NCBI RefSeq assembly: GCF_009755725.1
Contig: NZ_CP046619.1
Location: forward strand, 2,232,001 to 2,296,000
DNA length: 64,000 bases
Source of the DNA: Diaminobutyricimonas sp. LJ205
GTDB lineage: Bacteria; Actinomycetota; Actinomycetes; Actinomycetales; Microbacteriaceae
Direction of reading: 5' to 3'
Part shown: in pieces, positions 8,171 to 18,100 of the stretch
Numbering within the stretch: position 1 is the first letter of the stretch
Layout of the letters: the number at the start of each line of letters is the position of its first letter
The notes under the pieces: generated by a model
Seen by the model: only the letters and a program-made list of their open reading frames with translations
What the model was told of the DNA's origin: nothing
The model's database searches: none
Made by a program: the position numbers and the translations under genes

Positions 8171-9445
8171 CTACCGCCTCCGTAACTTCCGGAATTGCAG
8201 CACGGCGACGGCGACGAGCGTTATGAAAAGTGCCCCAAAACCCGTGAGAACCGCGAGTGGGACACCTACAAGACGTAACGAGTTTACCCCCGGCAACATT
8301 CCCAGCAAACCAACAGCCCTGTCCTCTTGCTTTGCCTCGGGAGTGGGGGCCGGCTCAGGTGCGGGTTCGTCTACCGGCGGGACTTGCACCGGGGCATCCG
8401 CTCGCCGGTGGAGCCGGATCCACTCGGAAAGGTCGCCCATCGGGTTCTTATCGACCTGCGGCACGATGTCGCGGACCGCGGCGGCAGCGTCGATCAGCCC
8501 GTTGCCGTAGAGCGGGTCGGGGCCGGGCGTTCCGGCATCCTCGGCGGTGGCGACGATCCGGTTGATCACGTTGGCGGCATCGAGCGCCGGGAACGCTGAC
8601 CGCACCAGCGCGACCAGCCCGGCGACGATCGGCGTCGCCCCGCTGGTGCCCTGCCAGGTGACGTGCCCGCCGCCCGGCGCGGCGCCGACCAGGTCTTCGC
8701 TCGGCGCGGAGACGCCAATGGTGATGCCCTGCGACGAGGCGTCGAAGCTGGCCGTTCCGGACCGGTCGACGCCTGCCACGGTCAGCACACCCGGCATCGT
8801 CGCCGGCGCCCCGACCTCAACCGTGCCGCTGCCGCGGTTGCCGGCCGCTGCGACGACCACAACATCGTTCGCCATCGCGTACGAGAAGGCGTCGTCCCAG
8901 CTGGTCGGCCAGTCCAGGGTGTTGCGAGTGAGCGACATGTTGATCACGTCGGCGCCGTTGTCGACCGCCCAGCGCACGGCCTCGGCGATCTGGTCGTCGG
9001 AGGGCCGCGAGCCTTCACCGAAGCCCATCGACAGCGACAGCAGCGACGCCGCCGGGGCCACGCCGATCACCCCGTCGGTGCCGTTCGTGCCCCGACCGGC
9101 TGCGAGCGAGGCGACCATGGTGGCGTGGCCGTTGGTGCGCGGGTTGCCGACCGGAGTCTGCCCGTTGGCGGCACCCAGCCCCGAGAAGTCCTTGCCGCCG
9201 ACCACCGCACCGGCCAGGTCGGGGTGGTTCGAGTCGATGCCGGAGTCGATCACGGCGATCGTGACGCCCTCGCCCTGGGTGGTGGTCCAGGCCTCGCGGA
9301 TGCCGTAATCGTCCAGCCAGTATTCAAGCTCACGCACCTGGTCGGCCGAGGCCGGCGGGGCGATCAGGACGACGGATGCCAGGGCCAGCACCGCCGCCGG
9401 GGCGGCGAGCCGGCGCCTTACTCCGCGTCGTTGTAAGGCACGCAC
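8171..9445 (-). CDS. Membrane-anchored subtilisin-like serine protease (S8 family)
   Basis: About 424 residues. The frame stays open far upstream, but that part only mirrors the DUF501 gene. GTG 9445 has GGAGG seven bases before it and yields a clean signal peptide (ALASVVLIAPPASA), so I start here. The catalytic triad is visible as Asp67 (VIDSGIDSNHPD), His107 (NGHATMVASL) and Ser268 (GTSGATPIVAG), with the oxyanion Asn near 203. A Pro-rich stretch precedes a single C-terminal helix and a KLRRR stop-transfer tail. It is therefore an extracytoplasmic protease anchored at its C-terminus, like mycosins, although no type VII secretion genes are nearby. It overlaps DUF501 by 28 bases. Confidence 0.9.
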   Translation of the reverse strand: MRALQRRGVRRRLAAPAAVLALASVVLIAPPASADQVRELEYWLDDYGIREAWTTTQGEGVTIAVIDSGIDSNHPDLAGAVVGGKDFSGLGAANGQTPVGNPRTNGHATMVASLAAGRGTNGTDGVIGVAPAASLLSLSMGFGEGSRPSDDQIAEAVRWAVDNGADVINMSLTRNTLDWPTSWDDAFSYAMANDVVVVAAAGNRGSGTVEVGAPATMPGVLTVAGVDRSGTASFDASSQGITIGVSAPSEDLVGAAPGGGHVTWQGTSGATPIVAGLVALVRSAFPALDAANVINRIVATAEDAGTPGPDPLYGNGLIDAAAAVRDIVPQVDKNPMGDLSEWIRLHRRADAPVQVPPVDEPAPEPAPTPEAKQEDRAVGLLGMLPGVNSLRLVGVPLAVLTGFGALFITLVAVAVLQFRKLRRR

Positions 9446-9930
9446 TCGCACACCTCCGGGCTCCAGGTGGCGCGCTCCAGCGCGAGGTCGCCGATCGGGT
9501 TCACCCCGGGACCTGCGGCCAGGGAGTGAGCGGCGAGCGCGTGCAGGCACTTCACCCGGGTGGGCATGCCCCCGGCGGAGATGCCGGCGATCTCGTCCAC
9601 GTGCTCGATGCTCTCCCGGTCGGCGAGGTAGGAGTCGTGGGCGGCCTCGTAGGCGGCGGCGGTCTCGCCGGTGAGCAGTGCGGCCAGTTCGGGCATCACA
9701 CCCTCGGCCTCGAGCGTGGAAATCGCGGCCGTGGCCGCCGGATGGCACATGTAATACAGCGTCGGGAACGGCGTGCCGTCATCCAGCCGCGGCTGCGTCG
9801 ACACCACCGTCGGATTGCCGCACACGCAACGCGCCGCGATGCCGATCACGTTCCGCGCCGGGCGGCCGAGCTGCTGGGTGACGGTACGGATGTCCGCCTC
9901 GGTCGGCGGGTCGAATGGCGGCCTGGTCAC
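9418..9930 (-). CDS. DUF501 domain-containing protein
   Basis: This 170-residue cytoplasmic protein belongs to a family of unknown function that accompanies eno and ftsB/divIC in actinobacteria. The sequence is cysteine-rich in a spaced pattern (CVCGNP, CHPA, CLHAL, CECVPYND), suggesting a metal or Fe-S site; that is inference only. The GTG start overlaps the ftsB stop by four bases (GTGA). Its 3' end overlaps the start of the S8 protease gene, so the two are likely translationally linked. Confidence 0.9.
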   Translation of the reverse strand: MTRPPFDPPTEADIRTVTQQLGRPARNVIGIAARCVCGNPTVVSTQPRLDDGTPFPTLYYMCHPAATAAISTLEAEGVMPELAALLTGETAAAYEAAHDSYLADRESIEHVDEIAGISAGGMPTRVKCLHALAAHSLAAGPGVNPIGDLALERATWSPEVCECVPYNDAE

Positions 9931-10436
9931 TGCGCGGATCCTTGGATGTCGGGGGCTTGGAGCTGGTCAGGGGGCAACTCGGTGAGCCCGGCGGTGACGA
10001 TTGAGCCGAGCATCGCGCTCAGCCAGTCGACCTCGGTGGTCTGGATCTCGTCGCTGATCGGCAGGCCATCGGCGGCGACCGGGGTCTGCCCGTCATCGAT
10101 CACCAGATAGCTGACTTCGCCCGGGTAGACATAGTAGAGCCGCTCGCGCGCCTGAGCCTCCAAGTACGCTGGGTCGCCCCACCGGGCGACTTCCTGCTCG
10201 AGGTCTTCGACGGACTTCTCCTGCTCGGCGACGGCATCGCGCAACGCGGAGATCTGCTGTTGCTGCTCGATGAGCACGCGCAGGCTCGGTGCGAGCACCA
10301 CGATCGCCGCGACCAGCAGGAAGAGCACGGAAACGGTGAAGCCGGAGAGCCGGATGCCGCGCAACCAGCTCCCCGGCGCCGTTTCCATCTGCGGCAGGGC
10401 GACCGGGACCTGCGTGGTCTTCTGCCGCTTCACCAT
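9927..10436 (-). CDS. Septum formation initiator, FtsB/DivIC family
   Basis: This 169-residue single-pass membrane protein of the divisome has a cytoplasmic N-terminus, a hydrophobic segment (FTVSVLFLLVAAIVVLAPSL, about residues 33-52), then a coiled coil (LIEQQQQISALRDAVAEQEK onward). It ends with the family's RERLYYVYPGE motif and an acidic tail. FtsB/DivIC bridges FtsL and FtsQ/DivIB at the division site. The open frame extends into eno, but the ATG at 10436 (or GTG 10433) is the sensible start, ten bases after the eno stop. It lies in the conserved eno-divIC-DUF501 order. Confidence 0.9.
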   Translation of the reverse strand: MVKRQKTTQVPVALPQMETAPGSWLRGIRLSGFTVSVLFLLVAAIVVLAPSLRVLIEQQQQISALRDAVAEQEKSVEDLEQEVARWGDPAYLEAQARERLYYVYPGEVSYLVIDDGQTPVAADGLPISDEIQTTEVDWLSAMLGSIVTAGLTELPPDQLQAPDIQGSAQ

Positions 10437-10446
10437 GCCTTCGAGG

Positions 10447-11739
<1,293 letters not shown>

Positions 11740-11794
11740 TCAGAACTGGGATTGTCAGGCGGTCTGCCCTCAGCAATCCTAGACCGCGCCCTGT

Positions 11795-11843
11795 TGGTCG
11801 AGCCTGTCGAGACCGTGTGAGGGGGTCTCGGCAGGCTCGACCA
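11795..11843. repeat. Dispersed palindromic repeat, copy 2
   Basis: The arms TGGTCGAGCCTGTCGAGACC (11795-11814) and GGTCTCGGCAGGCTCGACCA (11824-11843) are complementary at nearly every position, with a nine-base loop. It lies between the ferritin stop and the eno start, so it may end ferritin transcription before eno. Confidence 0.85.
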
Positions 11844-11858
11844 GCGGGTGGCGTGCTT

Positions 11859-12392
11859 CTACAGGGCGCCGCCGGCCGCGTCCGGGTTATCCGACGACTG
11901 GCCGTGATCGCCGACGGTCTCGCGGGCGACGAAGTTCTCGATGTCGAAGTAGTTCGCCCCGGCCCGCTGCGCGATGGTGAGAAGCGTGGTCATCGACGCC
12001 ACTTCCTCGACCTGCTCCTTGAGGAACCACAGCATCGCCTGCTCGCCGAGCGCGTCGTCTTCCTTGCGCGCGGCACGGAACAGGGCCTCGATCTGGCCGG
12101 TGACCTGCTTCTCCTGCGTCAGCGCGAGCTCGATCGGCTCCACCACGGTGCCGAAGTCGGTGCGGGGGGCTTCGACGCCCGGAATGGTCACGCCGAGATC
12201 GCGGTCCAGCCGGTACTGCACGAGCATCATCGCGTGGTTGCGCTCCTCGATCGACTGGCGGTAGAAGTGCCGGGCCAGCTGCGGCAGGTCGTGGTCATCG
12301 AACCAGACGGCGATCGCGATGTACTGCTGGGAAGCAGAGAACTCGTGGCCGATCTGCTGGTTCAGGAGCTCGTTGAAAGAAGTCTCGTTCAT
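11859..12392 (-). CDS. Ferritin (bacterial non-haem type)
   Basis: This 177-residue four-helix-bundle iron-storage protein shows ferroxidase-centre ligands: Glu17 in HEFSASQQY, the ExxH pair in EERNHAM (about residues 50-53), Glu near 94, and the distal Glu/Gln in FLKEQVEEV. No haem-ligating methionine of bacterioferritin is obvious. Homo-24-mers would oxidise and store iron in the cytosol. The gene is alone between a GNAT gene and eno and is followed by a palindromic repeat. Confidence 0.93.
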   Translation of the reverse strand: MNETSFNELLNQQIGHEFSASQQYIAIAVWFDDHDLPQLARHFYRQSIEERNHAMMLVQYRLDRDLGVTIPGVEAPRTDFGTVVEPIELALTQEKQVTGQIEALFRAARKEDDALGEQAMLWFLKEQVEEVASMTTLLTIAQRAGANYFDIENFVARETVGDHGQSSDNPDAAGGAL

Positions 12393-12440
12393 ACGCCCGA
12401 CGGTACTTGCGCCGGGGCCGCGGGCGCTAGGCAGGAAAGG

Positions 12441-12881
12441 CTAGCCTCCGTTGCCTGTGGTGGGCGCCCGATAGAACAGCTGGGAGCCATGGTCATCGAC
12501 GCCGCGGACCGTGCCGACGTTCTCCCAGTGCAGTGAGGCCAGCAGCATCCGCATCGGGAAGTTGCTGTCCGGTGAGGCGGTGAACAGCCGGCCGGCGACC
12601 CGATCGGTGGCGGCGGACAGCAATGCCTTGCCGAGCCCGAGCCGGCGGTGGCTCTCGGCGACCGCGATCAGCGGCACGAACCTCTGGTCGAAGAAGGACT
12701 CATCTACGGCGATCACCCCGATCACGGCGCCGTCCAGCCGGGCGATGATCAGTTGCCCGGCGTCGAACCACGCCCGCAGGGCCAGGTGTCTGCGCTTGGC
12801 CGTGGCGACATCCGGCCAGGCCAGCATCGAGATCGCGGGCAGCTCGTCCTCACGAGGCAGGGTGATCACGACGCTGGGCAC
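12441..12881 (-). CDS. GNAT family N-acetyltransferase
   Basis: This 146-residue single-domain protein has the acetyl-CoA pyrophosphate-binding loop, seen as RRLGLGKALLSAA (about residues 80-92), preceded by the strand FVPLIAVAESH. The substrate is unknown. It sits 21 bases after hisS on the same strand and may be cotranscribed with it. Its C-terminus (DDHGSQLFYRAP) is less conserved. Confidence 0.82.
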   Translation of the reverse strand: MPSVVITLPREDELPAISMLAWPDVATAKRRHLALRAWFDAGQLIIARLDGAVIGVIAVDESFFDQRFVPLIAVAESHRRLGLGKALLSAATDRVAGRLFTASPDSNFPMRMLLASLHWENVGTVRGVDDHGSQLFYRAPTTGNGG

Positions 12882-12902
12882 GTTCCGATGCTAGCGGCGA
12901 GC

Positions 12903-14135
12903 TCAGGACAGGTCGCGGAATTCCAGGTCGGATGCCACGGCTGAGTCGTTCACGAAGGCGAAGCGCGTGAAGCCCTCGCCCTGCAGCCGCTCGAGGATGT
13001 TCTTGATGTTCTTCGGCTTGCGCTCCAGCCGCACCCGGTGGCCGGCCTCGACGAGTTCGGCCTTGATCCGGCCGAGGGCGCCCGGGGTGACACCGGCGTC
13101 ATAGAGCAGGGCCACGGCATCCGTTTCACCCTCCTCCTGGATCGCAACCAGGTCGACAAGTCGCTCGAAGCCGAGCGAGAAGCCGATCGCCGGCACGTCG
13201 GTACCGAGGAAACGGCCGATCATGCCGTCGTAGCGGCCGCCGCCGCCGAGGGAGTAACCGAGCCGGGGGTGCGCGACCTCGAAGATGGTGCCGGTGTAAT
13301 AGCCCATGCCGCGCACCAGGGTGGGGTCGAAGACCAGGTCGGCGTTCGGCACGGCCGCCCGCAGTTCCAGCAGGGCCTGGTAGGCGTCGGTGTCCAGCCA
13401 TGCGGGCGGGGCGCCGTCGAGCAGATCCCAGCCGCTGGTCTCGAGCGCGTCGGCGAGGCCGCCGGTCTGCACGCCCAGTTCGGTGAGCTCGGCGGCGACC
13501 CCGTCGACGCCGATCTTGTCGAGCTTGTCGATGGCGATGAGCGCGCGTTCGTGCAGTTCGGCCGGCACCTGCCAGTGCCCGAGCAGCGCCGTAAGGATGC
13601 GCCGGTCGTTGATGCGGATGCTGCAGCCCTCGAGTCCCAGCGCGTCCAGCGCGGCGCTGGTGGCGGTGATCAGTTCGATCTCGGCGAGCGGCCCGGCTTC
13701 ACCGATGATGTCGATGTCGCACTGCATGAACTGCCGGAAGCGGCCCTTCTGCGGACGCTCTGCCCGCCAGACCGGGGCGATCTGGATGGCGCGGAACACC
13801 GGCGGCAGGGCGCCGTGGTGGCTGGCGTAGAAGCGGGCCAGCGGGACGGTCAGGTCGAACCGCAGGCCCAGGTCGGTGAGCTCGAGCGGCTCGGTGGCCT
13901 GTTGCAGGTCCTCGGTGGTGAGTCCGCGCTTGAGGATACCGAAGGCGAGCTTCTCGTTGTCGCCGCCGAGTCCGGCGTGCAGTCGCGAACTGTCCTCGAC
14001 CACCGGGGTTTCGATCTCATCGAACCCGTGCGCCCGGTAGGTCTGCCGGATGATGGCGAGCACGCGTTCCCGTCGGCTCTTCTCGGCGGGAAGGAAGTCG
14101 CGCATCCCGCGCGGGGGGTTCACAGTGCTTGCCAC
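12903..14135 (-). CDS. hisS: Histidyl-tRNA synthetase
   Basis: This 410-residue class II aminoacyl-tRNA synthetase shows motif 2 (VWRAERPQKGRFRQFMQCD), the HisRS signatures LVRGMGYYTGTIFEV and GGGGRYDG, motif 3 (IGFSLGFERL), and a C-terminal anticodon-binding domain. It charges tRNA-His with histidine. It starts at GTG 14135, downstream of a 301-base spacer that also holds a plus-strand RNA candidate. The length is close to the usual 420-430. Confidence 0.96.
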   Translation of the reverse strand: MASTVNPPRGMRDFLPAEKSRRERVLAIIRQTYRAHGFDEIETPVVEDSSRLHAGLGGDNEKLAFGILKRGLTTEDLQQATEPLELTDLGLRFDLTVPLARFYASHHGALPPVFRAIQIAPVWRAERPQKGRFRQFMQCDIDIIGEAGPLAEIELITATSAALDALGLEGCSIRINDRRILTALLGHWQVPAELHERALIAIDKLDKIGVDGVAAELTELGVQTGGLADALETSGWDLLDGAPPAWLDTDAYQALLELRAAVPNADLVFDPTLVRGMGYYTGTIFEVAHPRLGYSLGGGGRYDGMIGRFLGTDVPAIGFSLGFERLVDLVAIQEEGETDAVALLYDAGVTPGALGRIKAELVEAGHRVRLERKPKNIKNILERLQGEGFTRFAFVNDSAVASDLEFRDLS

Positions 14136-14436
14136 CCGTCGATTGTTTCACGGCACCTGACCTCGCCCGCCACGCACACGACGGGGCGGCAACCGCTCGC
14201 CGTCTCCCCCGGCCGAACGGGGTACAACGCCGCGCCGAACTTTACCGCCGGAACGTTTGCCAATGGCATCGATTCCCATTAGCATCGGTATCGCTGGTCG
14301 GGCTTTTGGTCGCGTGAATGCACGTCTGGATCGGGTAGTCCAGGCCACAGTGCCCGCACCGAAATTCGACCGGTTGCGTTTCTCGTACATTCGGGTTGTA
14401 GTGAGAACGCCTAACGTCATCCGCCTGGTCTTCTGA
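14136..14436. other. Intergenic region between hisS and mazG
   Basis: This is 301 bases without a convincing gene. The left part (14136-14256) is the hisS leader and promoter region. The right part holds a plus-strand promoter, a structured RNA candidate and its terminator (separate entries). A 57-codon plus-strand frame from ATG 14263 has no ribosome site and only about 59 percent GC at third positions, far below real genes here. Confidence 0.7.
14257..14285 (+). promoter_or_regulatory. Predicted sigma-70-type promoter for the RNA candidate
   Basis: The -35 TTGCCA (14257-14262) and -10 TAGCAT (14280-14285) are separated by 17 bases, predicting a start near 14292. No coding gene lies immediately downstream on this strand. 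Confidence 0.5.
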
Positions 14437-14457
14437 TCAGGCGGATGACTGTTTTTG
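14292..14457 (+). ncRNA. Candidate structured small RNA, about 165 nt
   Basis: It is bounded by the promoter above and a strong terminator below. Internal stems are CTGGA/TCCAG (14326-14330 with 14339-14343) and GCGTTTCTC/GAGAACGC (14376-14384 with 14403-14410), then the terminator stem. It does not match 6C RNA, tmRNA, SRP RNA or RNase P as I know them. It runs antisense to the 3' end of mazG, so it could also act on that mRNA. Existence and boundaries are inferred. Confidence 0.45.
14416..14457 (+). terminator. Strong intrinsic terminator (plus strand), overlapping the mazG stop
   Basis: Perfect 12-bp arms GTCATCCGCCTG (14416-14427) and CAGGCGGATGAC (14438-14449) are followed on the plus strand by TGTTTTTG. 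The U-tract is on the plus side only, so it serves a plus-strand transcript, although the stem may also help end mazG. Confidence 0.8.
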
Positions 14458-15111
14458 CCCCTCGGCGTCGCGGATCTCGCCTTGCAGGTCGCGCAGCGTG
14501 GAGCGCAGCGCCCGCTCGGCGTCGAGCCCGTTCGCGCGGGCGGAGGCGACGATGGCGAGCAGCAGCGGGCCCAGTTCATCCTCTTCGGTGACATTGACCG
14601 CGGGGGCGGCGTCGGCGTCGATCAACCCGATCCGCTCGGCACGGCCGAGCAGCTTGTCGGCCAGCGCGAGGCTCGGCATTCCCTGCGGGATGCCCTCGAG
14701 CACGCTCGACCGATGCGTCTTCTCGGCCGACTTCGCGGCGTTCCAAACTTCGAGCACAGCATCGACCGTCGGCGCTGAGGCGTCGCCGAAGACGTGCGGG
14801 TGGCGGCGCACCATCTTCTCGGTGGCGGCGGCCGCGACATCCTGAATATCGAATTCCTCGCCCGGCGTGGTGGCCGCGATGTCGGCGTGGAAAACCAGCT
14901 GGTAGAGCACGTCGCCAAGCTCCTCCAGCATGCCGTCCCGGTCGCCGGTCTCAATCGCCTCGATGAGCTCGTACGTCTCCTCGATCAGGTAGGGCACCAG
15001 CGAGGCGTGGGTCTGTTCCTTGTTCCAGACGCAGCCGTCGGTGACGTCCCGCAGGCGGGAGAACTCGGAGGCGAGGTGGTCGAGCGCGGTGGCATCCGTC
15101 ATGCGTCCCAT
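14437..15111 (-). CDS. mazG: Nucleoside triphosphate pyrophosphohydrolase MazG
   Basis: This 224-residue all-alpha NTP pyrophosphatase removes aberrant or excess (d)NTPs. The metal-binding signature EETYELIEAI ... EELGDVLYQLVFHADIA (about residues 40-75) is intact. ATG 15111 is chosen because AGGGGCG lies about nine bases upstream; ATG 15102 is an alternative, and the longer open frame crosses a palindrome. It sits after mfd in the conserved mfd-mazG order. Only one MazG domain is complete; the C-terminal half is diverged, as is common in actinobacteria. Confidence 0.92.
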   Translation of the reverse strand: MGRMTDATALDHLASEFSRLRDVTDGCVWNKEQTHASLVPYLIEETYELIEAIETGDRDGMLEELGDVLYQLVFHADIAATTPGEEFDIQDVAAAATEKMVRRHPHVFGDASAPTVDAVLEVWNAAKSAEKTHRSSVLEGIPQGMPSLALADKLLGRAERIGLIDADAAPAVNVTEEDELGPLLLAIVASARANGLDAERALRSTLRDLQGEIRDAEGQKQSSA

Positions 15112-15126
15112 GCTGTCATGCGCCCC

Positions 15127-15184
15127 TGAGTTAGCCGACAATGCTAGTGCCGCGAGCCGCAGACCAGCATTTTCGGCTAACTCA
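15127..15184. repeat. Long palindrome between mfd and mazG
   Basis: The 19-base arms TGAGTTAGCCGACAATGCT (15127-15145) and AGCATTTTCGGCTAACTCA (15166-15184) have one mismatch and a 20-base loop. There is no U-tract. It resembles, in design but not in sequence, the hairpins at 6361, 32221 and 57133. Confidence 0.8.
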
Positions 15185-15196
15185 CGACCAGAACGG

Positions 15197-18100
15197 TCAG
15201 GAGACCGCTTCGGATGCCGCGGTGGCAGCTGCAGGCTCGGTTGCGGGCGCCGGGAAGATGGCGTCGAAGAAGCCGGCCACCCAGACCAGCAACTCGGCGT
15301 CGCCGACCGGTTCGCCACCCTGCTTCGGCAGAGGCACAGAAATCGACGAGGTCTGCGCGAAATATCGTGAACCGGGGTACATCCGCTGCAGGCGCACCTG
15401 TAGTGAGTCCGGTAGCTCAGCTGGCGCGATGCGCAGGTTCTGGCCCATCACCACAACCTCGCTGAGCCCGGCCTTCTGCGCGCGCCGGCGCAGCCGCGAC
15501 ACGGTGATCAGGTTCTGCACCGGCAGCGGCACCTCGCCGTAGCGGTCGGTGAGCTCGTCGAGTACCGCGTCGATTGCGTCGTCCGGCGCCGCCGGCCCGC
15601 TCGCCGCAGACAGCTTCTGGTACGCCTCCAGCCGCAGCCGCTCGCTCTCGACGTACTCCTCGGGGATGTGCGCGTCGATCGGCAGTTCCAGCCGCAGCTC
15701 GGTCTGCCCCTCGGCGACGTCGCCCCGGAAGGCGGACACCGCCTCGCCGATCATTCGCAGGTACAGGTCGAAGCCGACGCCCGCGATGTGACCGGACTGC
15801 TCACCGCCGAGCAGGTTGCCCGCGCCGCGGATCTCGAGGTCCTTGAGTGCGATCTGCATACCGGCGCCGAGCTCGTTGTTGGCGGCGATGGTCGACAGCC
15901 GCTCGTGCGCAGTCTCGGACAGCGGCTTCTCGGCGTCGTACAGGAAGTACGCGTACGCCCGCTCCCGGGCGCGTCCGACGCGGCCACGCAGCTGATGCAG
16001 CTGGCTGAGCCCGTACTTGTCGGCCTGGTCGATGATCAGCGTGTTGGCGTTCGGGATGTCGAGGCCGGTCTCGACGATCGTGGTCGACACCAGCACGTCG
16101 AACTTGCGTTCCCAGAAGTCGACGATCACCTGCTCCAGCGAGGATTCGCTGAGCTTGCCGTGCGCGACGGCGACACGTGCCTCGGGCACCAGCTCGGCGA
16201 TCTGCGAGGCGACCCGGTTGATCGAGGACACCCGGTTGTGCACGAAGAAGATCTGCCCCTCGCGCAGCAGTTCGCGGCGGATGGCGGCCGCGATCTGCTT
16301 GTCGGAGCGGGGACCTACGAAGGTGAGGATCGGATGCCGGTCCTCCGGCGGGGTGGCCAGGGTGGACATCTCGCGGATGCCGGTGACCGCCATCTCGAGG
16401 GTGCGCGGGATGGGCGTTGCACTCATCGCCAGCACGTCGACGTTGGTCTTGAGCTTCTTCAGCGCATCCTTGTGCTCGACGCCGAAGCGCTGCTCCTCGT
16501 CGATGATGACGAGTCCGATGTCCTTGAACTTGACCGAGTCGCTGAGCAGCCGGTGCGTGCCGATCACCACGTCGACGGTGCCCTGCAGCAGCCCGTCGAT
16601 GGTCTCCTTGGCTTCCTTGTCGGTCTGGAACCGGCTGAGCGCGCGCAGGTGCACCGGGAACCCGGCGAAGCGTTCGGTGAAGGTCTCCAGGTGCTGCTTG
16701 ACCAGCAGCGTGGTGGGCACGATCATGGCGACCTGCTTGCCGTCCTGCACTGCCTTGAACGCGGCACGCACCGCGATCTCGGTCTTGCCGTAGCCGACGT
16801 CACCGGAGATCAGCCGGTCCATCGGGATCGGCCGCTCCATGTCGGCCTTGACCTCGTCGATGGTCTGCAACTGGTCGGGCGTTTCGGCGTATGGGAAGGC
16901 CTCTTCCAGTTCACGCTGCCACGGGGAGTCCGGCGCGAACGAGTGGCCCTTGGACGCCATCCGCGCCGAATACAGCTTGACCAGCTCGACGGCGATGTCG
17001 CGCACCGCCTTGCGCGCCTTGCTCTTCGCGGACGACCAGTCGCTTCCGCCCATCTTGCTGAGGCTGGGCGCCTCGCCGCCGACGTAGCGGCTGAGCAGGT
17101 CCAGCTGGTCGGTGGGCACCGACAGCTTGTCGCCGGGATGCCCGCGCTTCGACGGCGCGTATTCCAGCACCAGGTACTCGCGGGTGCTCTTCACCGCGTT
17201 CCGGCCGCCGCTGGACACCTCGCGCTGCACCAGTTCGACGAACCGGCCGATGCCGTGCGTCTGGTGCACGACGTAGTCGCCCTTCTTCAGCGCCAGCGGG
17301 TCGACCACGTTCTTGCGCCGGGTGGCCAGTTTCTTCACCTGCCGGCCGCCGTAGCCGGCGCTGCGCCCGTAGAACTCCGCCTCGGACAGCACCGCAAGCT
17401 TCAGCTCGGCCGACTCGAAACCGTTCTCGATGCCCGCCTTGGTGAGGTAGGCGACTCCCGGCTCCAGCTCGGCAGGCAGTTCGTCGACGAGCCGGGCGGC
17501 GAGGTTCTGCTCGGCGAGCACATCGGCGGCACGCTCCAGCAGCCCGACGCCCTGCGCGGTGATGATGACACTCCAGCCGTCGCCGAGCCGTTCGGCGACG
17601 TGCCCGGTCGCGCCATCCGCTCGACCGGCGAAGCTCGGCACCGCGTCAGCCTCGACGCGCACGTAATCGTCGATCTCCTCGACCAGTTCGCTGTCGGTCG
17701 CACCCTCACCGAGCGCGGCGCCGCTATCGAAGGAACTGATCGTCCACCACGGGCGACCGGATGCCTGCATCCGCAGCCCGGACAGGGTGAGGAAGTCGCC
17801 AGCACCCAGGTCGATCGGCGCCTCGGCGCCGACGGTGGCGGCCTGCCAGGCCGCGGAGAGGAACTCCTTGTTGGTCTCGGAGAGGTGCGCGGCGCGGGTG
17901 GCGACCCGTTCCGGGCTGATCACGGCGATCGCGGCATCCGCCGGCAGGTAGTGCGTGATCGGCACCAGCCCGTCGATCAGCGCCGGGGCGAGCGATTCCA
18001 TGCCGTCGACCGGGATGCCCTGGGAGAGTTTCTCGAGGATCGCGGACAGGCTCGGGAACTCGTGCAGCATCTCCCGGGCGCGCTGTCGCACCGGTTCTCC

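Noticed and set aside
8171-9445. Type VII secretion mycosin
   Set aside because: The triad and anchor are similar, but no EccB-E, Esx or PE/PPE-like genes occur in the window.
9446-9748. Upstream extension of the S8 protease
   Set aside because: It is DUF501 read in another frame (Arg-rich). GTG 9445 has a good ribosome site and yields a signal peptide.
12441-14135. hisS-GNAT inserted between mazG and eno as horizontally acquired
   Set aside because: Composition and codon use match neighbours, and hisS is a housekeeping gene; a local rearrangement is sufficient.
14263-14436. 57-codon plus-strand frame before mazG
   Set aside because: There is no ribosome site, third-position GC is about 59 percent, and the ATG is upstream of the predicted transcription start.
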